The notes beneath the pieces were generated by a model. That model saw nothing but the letters and a program-made list of their open reading frames with translations. It was not told the origin of the DNA and searched no databases. Of a DNA stretch of 64,000 bases, positions 12,401-23,300 are shown one piece after another (position 1 is the stretch's first letter; each line of letters starts with the position of its first letter). The DNA is taken from contig NC_060233.1 of the NCBI RefSeq assembly GCF_021155775.2, forward strand, positions 16,688,537 through 16,752,536. Reading direction: 5' to 3'. This DNA comes from Neodiprion pinetum (lineage: Eukaryota > Arthropoda > Insecta > Hymenoptera > Diprionidae). The translations under genes and the position numbers were made by a program.

Positions 12401-15400
12401 CAATTTTTTCATGGAACGATTGTGATCTCAAAAGGATTTCAACACTTTCATAATTGCAGCTTGTTTTATTCCATCATTTTTTTTTTTTTTTCTTGACACG
12501 AATCACTTACCAAAATCTGTGTTCAGTTAATTTGGAAAACATTGAAAAATTCAAAAAACATCTAAGAATTAGGGGAAAAATAAAATTGATTGTTGATCGC
12601 ATTTTTCAGAAATACGGCAGTAAATATTACAAAGTAATAAAAAAAAAATCAGTTTCTTCCTTGATTGTAATGCATGCAATTTTATTAAGCTTGTTACAGA
12701 GTTGACGAAAATATTTGGAATTGAAATTTTCAAAGCTTAGAAAATGTTTCATACACAGATTTGTGTAAATTCAACTTCTTTGAAATGCTGGAAATATGAA
12801 ATGAAAGAGAAAATAACAACAGTATGTAACCGATCTTAGAAATGGTCTTGACAAAATTTGGAAGTTATTTGCGAATCCTTTAAGAATAAGAAAACATGTG
12901 AAACTATGTCAGAATATCCACGTGTTAAATTCTGCCTAAACTGCTGACGAAAACTGATTTGTGCAAAAACATATCAAGCAAAAAATATGAATCTTCTGTT
13001 ATTGTAAACCACAGTAAAAATTGATAGAAAGTAGTTCAGAAAGTTTTCCATTCGGCTGATGTGCTGTTCTATTTCCTAGTTTTTTTTTTACATATGTATT
13101 ATCAGATGAACGAAGAGCGAAATAACTTTCAACTTCGGAACAATTCTTGCGCGGCAATAAAACTAACGCATTCACTGTTCATTCAGTCACTTTGAAATGG
13201 TCCATGAGTGTCACCGCAATACTCGCTAGCAGTATAGTTTAATGGAACTTTCACGACGTCGGCGTCGTAAGAAATATTTTGCACGATTTATGCCGTTTAG
13301 AAGTATTCGCATTACTTGATTGGCTTTTCTTTTTGCATTATATTTCAGCACAATATTTCAGTTCATTTCTGACCGATATTTTCGGTAGAAAGAAATAAAA
13401 ATCGAGATTATATATCACCTTTAGCGTAATTTAGGTTATTTTTATCGAGTGCTTCTCGTATATCCATAACCTTTAATTTAAAATTCAATCGCGTTATCAT
13501 TCTGCTGAGTAAAGGTACTGCATGACTCTAAACAGCTCGGAATATTTTTATAAATACCATCGTCACGATTTTTTAATTCGAGAATTCATCTCTTCGATAA
13601 AAAAAACTCACTCTAATCTACTATGACTTTCATAATTTTCTGCAACATTGAATTGTACCTTTTTATAAAAAATGTGCGAAATTCTTTCGCTAGCAGCATG
13701 ATTTGCATTTAAGCAAAACCTTAACGATTGCAACGCGGTCACGTAATAATTTATTAAATTCCCGCAACTCAGCATCAACAGCAAAACTCTGACCAGCATT
13801 TGTTCGTAGGAAAAAAATCTAACAATTCAGAATATTATTGTTATTTTATACGTGCGTTAATAAATGATGATTACCAGTAATTTTGAAATGTTATTCCAGT
13901 ACATTTTCAATGTTTGCACTATTTCTTTACGTACTCATTTTTGCGATTCCAATTTTCATCGTCAGACGAAGAAAAGAAAATTTTGTATGCGTACAGAAAC
14001 AACTTGTGGAATGTTTGATATATTGACACATCATTGAAGTCCTTAACATGTCTCGGAAATTGAAAAAAAATTCCAGGAGTGTGTATCTAATTATTTTTTG
14101 CTATTTCGCTACCTTGAAGCCTATTATTTTCTATCTTTTATATCTGTGCAATACAATTGAATTATACAATAGGCATTACTGTTTCACAACACAAAAATTC
14201 AATGGCTTATATCTGAAATAGTTTTTGCCGAATTCAAGGCTTTTCTGTACTACATTTTGGCAATAATATTACGTATTATAATATGAATAAAAAACTCAGT
14301 TATCGCGCAATATTTTTCTTCTGCTTCTAGTACTATTTGGTCATTTTGTTTGCAACCCAACGGTTTAAATTCCACTTGCTGTCGCCAAATCTGCAGAAAA
14401 CTGTATCGAAATTATTGTCCAACGGAAATTAATATTTCAATATTTGTGTGATCTGAAACGAAATTTTCAAAAGTTACATTTTCACACAAAATTTAAATGC
14501 AAACAATGACTAGAATTCTCGTTCTCAACAATTAATATGTTTTGTGGATGCTTTCAAATTTTCGCTCTTTGAAGAAACTTCGCCAACTGCAAAGTTTTTC
14601 TGGTAAGAATTTATTTATGACCCACCAAAATGTAATGAGAAAAATTCGCGAATCTATCTCTGCCAAAAGTAAGACTACTTTGCTGCTCGATTGAATCTGG
14701 TGAGATGTTTTGTCCTCCTAATACCGAGAGTATTATCAAACAGACTTCTGTAAACGCTTCAGTTGATTTCTAACTGATCGTGAAGAGCGGCGATTCCATC
14801 GAGTAGTTACTGAATTTCTCAGTAAAAACGCGAGACAGCTCGGCTCCGATTTTTCACAGTTTCGTTGCGGTAAAGAAAAACCGGATGATATAACTCGAAA
14901 CATTCTGCGAAATTGCCCCAGCAATTCATTACGGGAATCCCAGCGCAATCGAAGCCCAAGGCCGTTTGCGTTTCAGGTGTAAAAACCATGGATTTGGTAA
15001 GCGGTTGATAAAATGTCGACAGCCAGACGCACGTGACGGTTTTTGTTTTTTTCAATGAGCGGTTTTGAATCATGACGAGCTCCCGATTTCACGTCGAGTC
15101 AAGGCAGAGTTTCAATTACAAAATAATTAACGGTTCGGCGCATAACGCGTGCATTGCAGAATTATCGTAAAACTTCGATAAGGTTGCGATTTGAAGATTG
15201 AATGAATTTTTCTCTGTATTAGTGAATTAGAAGAAGCTAGTCGAAAAACGGTCGGAAAAAAGTTTGGAAAGTTTTCGCTCGACTAATGTTACACTTTTTC
15301 TGTTACAGGTAAGAAAGAGTGAAAATTATTCGTCGACCAGGTGACGTGAAATCCAACAAACAAACATGCTATTTGTGACAGAAATTTTAAGGTAATTTGC

Positions 15401-15980
15401 CATTATTTTATATCTCCTTACAATATGTAATATCTAAAAGGGGACATTTTCCTTGAAATGCCAAGATTTGATAAAACTTTGGTCATCGACGTATGTAAAT
15501 GTTAAACTTACCCATGGTCATTCTGTCCCAAAAACCGGGAGTTTATCTTAGGTTCAAATTTTTCGAAAGGTAAAAAACTACGTTTTACACAATGTTGAAT
15601 ATCTCAAAGATCGTAGGACTTTCAATGTTCAACGACGCCTCGATTTGAAGGAAACCGAATGAATTGTCAAATGCTCTAATATGAAGTTCCGTCCATTGCA
15701 CAGAGATATAATAATCTCCATCCAACCGTTAAAATCTTATTTCTTACATGTTAATAAAATGGCAAATACAAAATTTAGATTCGTGGCCTTTAAAAAAAAG
15801 TCACAAGCCGTTTTTCTGTCGTAAGGTTCAATATTATGTTATTAACTATGGTTTCATGAAGTGGCCGATCGAAAAAAATAAACCTTTTTCGAGGCACTCT
15901 AGTATACATATACAATATATATATGTATATATATCTACTTATAGTTGCATGAATCGCGGCATATCTGGATCCGTTGCAAT

Positions 15981-16790
15981 CTACAATAATCTGATTAAAA
16001 GCTGATCTGACCTATAATTATCTATTTAAAAATTCATCTAACCTAAAATCGTGTGATTGAAAGCTATCTTGATCTGTCATCATATAATAGCGGAAACTAA
16101 CATAATCTTCGACCATCTGATTAAACCCTAATCTAATCTTGAATTATCCAGGTGAATCCTAGTTTTATATTTGACCGTCTGAACTGATTCATATGGATTG
16201 GGTTACTACGAGAAGTAAATCACTGTCGAAATTGTGTACATATCTCCGTTTCATAAAAATTTTCAAATTATCTTTTTCTTTGCAAAAATCTCTAGAAAAT
16301 AATATAAAAAAATGGTTGAAAATTTTCAAACATTCCCTGCAGTATCTTCCATTATCTGCAAATACATCCTAAGATCACCTGGTTGTTATTTTAAACCAAA
16401 TCACACCCCCCCCCCCCCCCCCCCCTCAGGTTAGTATATTAATCGTCTAATTGAAAATTTACCTAATTTATAACAACGTGATTATGAAAGCTCACTTAAT
16501 CTGTAATCATCTAATCAAGAGTTTATCTATTCTATAAATTTTCTAATGGGAAGCTTACCTAATCTCTGATCATTCAATTAGATGTTATATAATTATAGAA
16601 GCTAACCAAATCTTGAATATTTCGTTAAAAACCTAACCTCATTCCTAATTATTTGACCAAAAGCTAACATAATCTACCAATTATCGAATCGGAACGTAAC
16701 TTTATTTTCAATTATCTGGTCGAAAGCTGATTTCACCCTTAATCACCTAATAAAAAGCTAACCAAATCTAACTTATAATTATGTACTTAG
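15981..16790. repeat. Degenerate 31-bp minisatellite in two blocks around a poly-C tract
   Basis: Blocks at about 15981-16150 and 16435-16790 divide into successive 31-bp units of the type (AA)TTATCTGATTAAAAGCT followed by AACCTAATCTA. Five consecutive units in the first block and four in the second hold exact 31-bp spacing despite many substitutions. Later units drift. A run of 20 C (16406-16425) lies between the blocks. The array sits just 3' of GMC-2. Confidence 0.75.
16406..16425. repeat. Poly-C tract (20 C)
   Basis: A run of 20 C lies between the two blocks of the 31-bp minisatellite. Confidence 0.85.
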
Positions 16791-16832
16791 GTGAAAACTG
16801 TGAATAAATTCTCGAGAATACTTTCATGATAA

Positions 16833-16838
16833 TTTATT
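16833..16838 (-). terminator. Candidate poly(A) signal AATAAA of GMC-2
   Basis: AATAAA on the minus strand, about 135 nt past the GMC-2 stop codon and in the right orientation. The position is typical for a 3'-UTR signal; the cleavage site is not determinable here. Confidence 0.5.
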
Positions 16839-16972
16839 GACAATAGGTGTTCTCAAAGGATTAACTGCATGTACAGATTTGAATTAAGAATAAGCTATAT
16901 CATCAATGACAAGAGAAAATTGACGAACTGTAAAAGCGTATCTTCTGATACCGGTCGGCCCTGACGACGGCA

Positions 16973-18844
16973 TCACAATTCGTCCTTAGCCATCCATCGT
17001 TCCTTTATGAGGTCAGAAGCCTTCTCGGCAATCATGATGGTCGGTGCGTTGGTATTGCCGCTGGTGATACTGGGCATAACAGAAGCATCTATAACTCGAA
17101 TATTCCGAACTCCGCGAACTCTGAGCCGAGGATCGACTACAGATCGCACATCGTTACTAGGTCCCATCCTGGCGGTTCCTACGGCGTGATGAATCGTCCC
17201 TGAAATATGCCTCACACTGCATTCCCAGTACTCCTTCGTCTCAAGCTGGTGATCGGCGCAAGTCGGCACCTTCGTATGATAGAACTTGATGTTATGTTCC
17301 TTGAAGACCGGTGTGTCCTCGAGCGCCTTGACAAACTCGACGCTCTTCACTAGCAGATCGACGTCGCTCTGCTCGGTGAAATAGTTTGCAAAAATCCTGA
17401 CCGAATCGTCAGGTCTAGAGCTGCGCAGCCTGACCTCACCGACGCTCTTCGGGTTCAGTAGCGACGTCAGAAGCTGCAGAGTGTCGCGTCGCTTCGCCTG
17501 TTCGACCACCTCTCGCGAAATTTCTTCGCTGAGACCGAACGCTCTCGCGAAAAATTCCGCCCTGCCAAGATCGTTCTTCGGCAGGTACATGCCGTGAAAC
17601 TGGACGCTCGGGTAAACTGACGCCCAGTCCAGCACATCGATGAAACCGATGGTATCAACGCCCCCAACCGTCGACAATTCCCCCCTGCCGTGCATCAGAT
17701 ACTCGTAAACCGCGTCCAGCAGCTTCGACGGTCTCGGAAAATTCGTATCATTATCGTAGCTGATTCCCAATCCTAGCCAGGTCACGTGGTCCTGCAAGTT
17801 CTGCCCCACCGGCAGATCCGCCTCTACCTTGATTCCCATCTCTTCGAGATGTTCTCTTGGCCCAATTCCAGATAACATCAAGAGCTGTGGAGTCCCAATG
17901 CTTCCAGCTGAAACTACGACCTCTTTCTTGGCATGGACAGTGATCTTCTGACCATTTCTCAGCGTCACGTCAACTCCAGTCGCCTGATCATCCTTCAAAA
18001 CGATTTTATCGACATGCGCTCCTTTGATTACGTGGAGGTTTTTTCTGTCCTTGATTGGTCCCAGATAGGCCTTGGCCGTGTTCACCCGTTTTCCATTCTC
18101 CAGAGTCCCGTGGGCTTTAGCGAATCCAGTAAAGTGAGGACCGTTGAAGGCATCGGGAGTGGCAAGGCCGAGTTGCCGGACAGCCTGGAGCAGTAGATCC
18201 TGAATAGCGCTCTCGGAAAAGTTGAAGTTCCTGATGACCAGAGGTCCGTCTTGACCGAAGAACCTGTCCGGCCAAGCGAAACCAGGTGGCATTTGCTGAG
18301 ACTTCTTGAAGTACGGCAGGACCTCGTCGTGCGACCAGCCCCCATTTCCGGCCGCAGCCCAAGCATCGAAGTCACGTTTGTTTCCCGTCAGATACAACAT
18401 CGCGCTTATCGTCGAGCTTCCGCCTAGCGCTTTTCCCCTGTGCCATGAACACCGTCCGTTTTTCATGCTTAGACAGGCCTCGGGTTGTGCTTCCAATTCG
18501 CTCTCCCAGTCCTCCGGGATCCCAAGCAGGTCCATCACCAGCGCTGGGACATCGGTGCTGGCCGAAGGGTTTTCCCCAGCCTCTACTAGCAGCACTGACC
18601 ACTCTTCGACTTCGGAAAGCCGCCTCGCTGCAACGGAACCCGCGCTTCCTCCTCCGACGATTATGAAATCATAGTGAATAGGCTCTGATGCTTTGGACAG
18701 GATGTACGTCGTTTGATCCGCCGGATACAGATCCTCGTTCAATGAACACCGAGCCGACATCAGCGTTTGCATTAGTTGCAGGAACAGCGAACCTAGTGTG
18801 CCTTCTGTCGCTCCTGTGCATCCTTGCGCCAGGCATGACTCCAT
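16973..18844 (-). CDS. GMC-2: GMC oxidoreductase (glucose dehydrogenase [FAD, quinone]-like), intronless CDS, 623 aa
   Basis: Complete 623-residue FAD oxidoreductase, normal length for insect GMC enzymes. The Rossmann motif YDFIIVGGGSAG is at residues 58-69. Signature 1 (RGKALGGSSTISAML) is near residue 135 and signature 2 contains GSIGTPQLLMLSGIGP. The catalytic His is about 553 in HHAVGTARMGP, and Asn is about 599 in NTNAPT. The N-terminal helix with ...LFLQLMQTLMSARC is the usual GMC leader region. An in-frame TAA abuts the ATG, so the start is secure. An acceptor-like CTTTTTGCAG about 10 nt upstream suggests a 5'-UTR intron. Its neighbours GMC-1 and GMC-3 have several coding introns; this one has none, which suggests intron loss or retroposition. 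The substrate is unknown. Confidence 0.95.
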   Translation of the reverse strand: MESCLAQGCTGATEGTLGSLFLQLMQTLMSARCSLNEDLYPADQTTYILSKASEPIHYDFIIVGGGSAGSVAARRLSEVEEWSVLLVEAGENPSASTDVPALVMDLLGIPEDWESELEAQPEACLSMKNGRCSWHRGKALGGSSTISAMLYLTGNKRDFDAWAAAGNGGWSHDEVLPYFKKSQQMPPGFAWPDRFFGQDGPLVIRNFNFSESAIQDLLLQAVRQLGLATPDAFNGPHFTGFAKAHGTLENGKRVNTAKAYLGPIKDRKNLHVIKGAHVDKIVLKDDQATGVDVTLRNGQKITVHAKKEVVVSAGSIGTPQLLMLSGIGPREHLEEMGIKVEADLPVGQNLQDHVTWLGLGISYDNDTNFPRPSKLLDAVYEYLMHGRGELSTVGGVDTIGFIDVLDWASVYPSVQFHGMYLPKNDLGRAEFFARAFGLSEEISREVVEQAKRRDTLQLLTSLLNPKSVGEVRLRSSRPDDSVRIFANYFTEQSDVDLLVKSVEFVKALEDTPVFKEHNIKFYHTKVPTCADHQLETKEYWECSVRHISGTIHHAVGTARMGPSNDVRSVVDPRLRVRGVRNIRVIDASVMPSITSGNTNAPTIMIAEKASDLIKERWMAKDEL

Positions 18845-20376
18845 TTAAGTTCTTCTGCAAAAAGTAGTGGTCTCTAATTGCTTGAAAATTAAATCGTTGC
18901 CCAGAACGAGGTGGTGGAAAAATTTGGCAAAAAATACAGAAAATGTTAAGAGGGATATGATTTTGCATAAATATGAAAGTGGCAATAAAAAATTGTCTTT
19001 CTGCTTCGGAATGGAATGATAAAGAAAAAGCTATTAAAACCACACGACATGTATTCAGGAAGACTCATGTAAAACTTGCAATGGATCCGATATTATCTTA
19101 CGTTAGTTCTTCTGGCATAAACGATAGTCTCTTATGAAAACGTTCCATTGCGCAGAATAAAGTACTGGATAAAGGTTGACGGTACTTACAGAAAATGGAC
19201 GTTTGTCTCCACGGTTTGCGATAAAATTAACCTGAACCTTGCCCCGTTGTACAAGCAGTCGTTTTCCGGAAGCTACCATATACTGTGAATTGTGTTTTCG
19301 ATGTAACGTGAACAGTTTAATGGATTAAAAAATTATTTAAACCATACAATCTATTCTCATTGTGTCTTTTGTAGAGCTTGGAATACAATCTCCATAATTC
19401 AGAAGTAAACACGGTGAAAGGCTTCTCAAGGTTGATAATAAAAGGGCGAAATACTGACCTGTTCACTCTGAGTTGTAGTTAAGCTCTGCCGCGCACTGCC
19501 AAGGAGTTTATATGTATAACGAATGCCCGAGGAAGCAGGCGTCTGAATATTACCCCACTTCGATCATCGGTAAAACCTGTGCAAACTGGTATTACAACCC
19601 GCAGATTTTTTGCTTCAATATTAACCACAAGTGCGTCGTCAGAAGTTTGTTTTACGAGTCGATCAGTTTCCTGAAGAAATTATCACAGATGCGTGCGTAT
19701 ATATATATACAATTATTGATCTACGTTATTAATTATAACATAGTGCCATTCGATCGAAGTATTATCAAAGTTCTATTGAACCGTTCGATTGGAACCGACG
19801 AAAGAATCGAATTCTTTACGTATATTTATCTTTCTTGAATGCTGCTCGGTGCTACTGGTTTTATTTTTACTCTCTTTACACTCGATCAGAGTATCGATTT
19901 CACGAAGTGAAGTGTTAATGTCGATGGTCACACGAGTTGGAGTCTGCCAGAGAACCTGATCTATCTAACTTACTGCTTACAATGTATCGATTACCAGTCG
20001 ATGGTACATCAGAAAATACACAATGACTATGCAGACTGAAAGTATGCAGACTTGCATGTATGAAAGTTATTGTTTTATTATATCGTCTTCTTAGCTCACA
20101 ACATTTGAGAACCTTTTTTTAGACAATATTGTAACCAAAACTTGAATCCTTATTATTTCTAGAAAGCACGTTACAATCATGTCAGTTCACCGTCACTACA
20201 TCGTACATTATCCTTCTTTTCCTTTCTCGAAGAAACCCGTTAACCAATGAAAGAGCAAAGGAGAAAAAGAAGAAGTCGAAGAAGATCTCTCTCTTTTCCG
20301 AATTTTCGAAGATCTCGAGAGGATCGGCATATTTTGGCGGTGGGACAAGAAACTCGTACCGGCGAACGAGAATTTC
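18845..20376. other. Spacer between GMC-2 and GMC-3
   Basis: It should contain the GMC-2 promoter and 5'-UTR exon and the GMC-3 3'-UTR. A minus-strand AATAAA-type signal (TTTTATT on the plus strand) lies near 20073, about 300 nt past the GMC-3 stop. I see no other gene and cannot place a promoter. Confidence 0.4.
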
Positions 20377-23300
20377 TCACTTCACCATCCAAGCGGCCCG
20401 AATGAGGTCGGAGGCCTTTTCGGCGACCATGATGATGGCGGCGACGGGGTTGGCGTTGGGAACGATGGGGAAAATCGAAGCGTCAGCAACGCGGATGTTT
20501 TCAACGCCGTGAACTCTCAACTCAGGATCGACAACAGCGCGGACATCGCCAACCGGGCCCATCCTGCAAGACCCCGCCTGATGGTTTTCCGGGCCAGTCT
20601 GAACGCGGATGAGACAAGACCAGTAAGCATCAGACCCGAAGTAGTACCTGGCACACCATGGATGGGGTTTGTTGTCCAGGCGGAGGTCCCACTTCCGCAA
20701 TGCTTTGGTCTTGCTCAGCTCGACGACCTTCTTTATACCCTCAACGAGGATCTTTGCGTCGACTTCGTTCACGAAGTAGTTGGGGTACAGGAGTGGCGGG
20801 TCCAACGGGTTCGGCGAGCGCAGCTTCATATAGCCTTTGCTTCGTGGACAGACGACCGTCGGTCTGGCGACTATCTCTCGACGCTCCGGACACGTGTTGA
20901 TGCTACCATCTGGACACTCCGTTTGAAGGCCGGTCCTAGGGCACTTTGAACTAAAACCGTCGAAGAATATCTGCAGGTCGGGAACTCCAGCCGTCGAATA
21001 GCTGCTTTCTAGAAACGCTGTCACCTGCGCAGTGATCGTAAAAATTACAATTCACAAATATACAATTACATATTTTTCAAATTTAATTGCTATCTTTATT
21101 CGATCCATTTATAATTCTTTCATTCGCTTTGTACACTGGGAAAAGTTATTTCGGGAATTCAATAATGAAATATTATAGTGAAAATTTCAACTCCGGTTCT
21201 ACACAGTTAATGATTTGTTATTTGCTATATTCTAGATGTTATTGCCAATAGGATACGGTTCTGTGTATGAGGCATTCCACACCAAACCGATCCTCAACAT
21301 CGACGATTTGTTTTTTATTTTTAAGTATGGTGTAGAGTGTACAAAATAATATTTTTCACCGGATTTGAGATTTTTTAAACTACGGGCTTGAGTCTTACTG
21401 CACGCGAAAACAAGAAAACCCAATTTTCGTTGCATAACCCCATTCGATTGGCTTCAAGTTTTTCTTCTGAATTTTTTGTCAAAATACGAACCGTTTTAGA
21501 CCAAAATGAAAGTGCTCCTATGCTTTTGTAGATATCGCCACATGTGTGTCCGTGAAAAACAAATTTTGCACTCAAGAATTTGATTATATGAGAAAATTGC
21601 AATTGAACCAAATTTTAATGAACACTAATTACAAATGTGATTAGTATTTTCTTTCACCATTTTATTTTCCCCAAATGACAAATCACATATGCATTTTGCA
21701 TTTTACTTTATCTTTATTTCAAAATTGAAATCGCATTTGCAATTTATGTCGTTTAATTTTTTTTTTTTTTTTTGGCGGTAGTGAAAATTGAAACATGTAT
21801 TTAGGTGATGCCTAATACTTTACCTGGGTCAGACCAGTGCTAGCTAAAGGCCCGCTCCGGGTGGCCAGGAACTCATTGATCGCGCTAAGAGTGAGCGTTT
21901 CGTAGTGAGTGTCATTGATGCTCATCTTTATGCCGATGGAGACATGATTGTGGAGGTTTTCTCCTACCGGCAGATCCTTTACAGGCTTTATTCCGAGCTT
22001 AGTGAGGTGCTCCTTGGGTCCGATTCCTGACGTCATCAGAATCTGCGGTGACCCGATAGCCCCGGCGGTTAGAATCACCTCTTTGTTAGTCTTCATGACT
22101 CGCCGTACCCCATTCTTGTCGATGTACTCGACCCCGTACGCCCTCGCGGACCACTAGTTTATTTATTGATTTTTTTATTTATTTATCCACGAATCACCCG
22201 ACAGTAAATATGAATAACTAAAAATTGGACACTTAAGCAGCAATTACGTGATAGACATAAGAGAAGAAAAGTAAAAGGATGCTATAGTCATTCTTTATTG
22301 TCCAAGTAAAATGTCACTTATTTTGACTTTTATACGAGCCTGCGCATCACTGATATGAAAATACCTCAGATGGCGCAATTCTTCATGCAACGTTAAACAG
22401 AAATATCCCATAACATTTTCGTTTCACGCGAGAATATCGCCAGAATATGTACCCCAGCACTATGTGGCCACTCAATTACACGAATACGTTTTCTGGCATT
22501 ATTCTTGCGTAAAGCAACCACGTGTTTGGATATTCGTGTTCGATATTACATGCAGAATTACGCAAGCTGTGAATTTTATGGATCGACGATACATAGGCTC
22601 TGATAATAGCCAAAATGGGAGACACTTAGCGCAGTCGGTGAAGGCTGACTACAGCATCCTCATGGTGTATTGCATACGAGTGGACGCCTGAAAAAGTGGA
22701 TGAATTTTAAAAATTAACATCCAGACAACCAATTATTCAATTTGATTTGAGTTCATATTATTAAAACATACGTAGATCGAGCTTCATTTGCATATTTTTT
22801 CATAAAAATCAGTTGATGAGATGCGTTGTTATTAACAGTATCGTCAACCACTTCGCTCTGTCCTATTACATTGCTGTGTCCACGATATCTCAGGAACGAA
22901 CCGATCGATTTAACCGATTTCCTTCAAATTTGGAGACATATTATAGTATTTTTGGACAGTTAATTCTCTTTGCAACGATACTACGTTTTTTAAATAATAT
23001 TTTTTTGGTAGTCATATTTAAAAAGTCCTAACCTTTGGATTAACAATAGAATTTAAACTTCAAATTGTCGTCATTGTGGTAGAAAGAAAGTCGAACCATG
23101 GGCACCGCAAAACATGTCACCGATCGAAATTATTGACGTTGAACTCGTCAACAAAAATGCTTCCTAGCAATTGATTTTGATTGGGAAAAAAGTGTAAGTA
23201 ACTATCGATGTCGAAAGAATCAAAAGAAACAAGCCCCGATAGAATTGAATAATTGGTTGTCGAGGTATAAATTCCACAAAATTCTTCCACTTTTTGTACC

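Larger units (their letters stand above)
9442..16972. other. Spacer between GMC-1 and GMC-2; possible GMC-1 promoter/5'-UTR near 11.1-11.5 kb
   Basis: No protein gene is supported. The stretch 11100-11500 is richer in G+C and CpG than its surroundings and lies upstream of GMC-1, so it could hold the 5'-UTR exon and promoter implied by the splice acceptor just before 9441. No core promoter motif is clear enough to place. A short imperfect hairpin sits at 10148-10200. ORFs in 11-15.1 kb have no family resemblance and are treated as chance. Confidence 0.35.
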
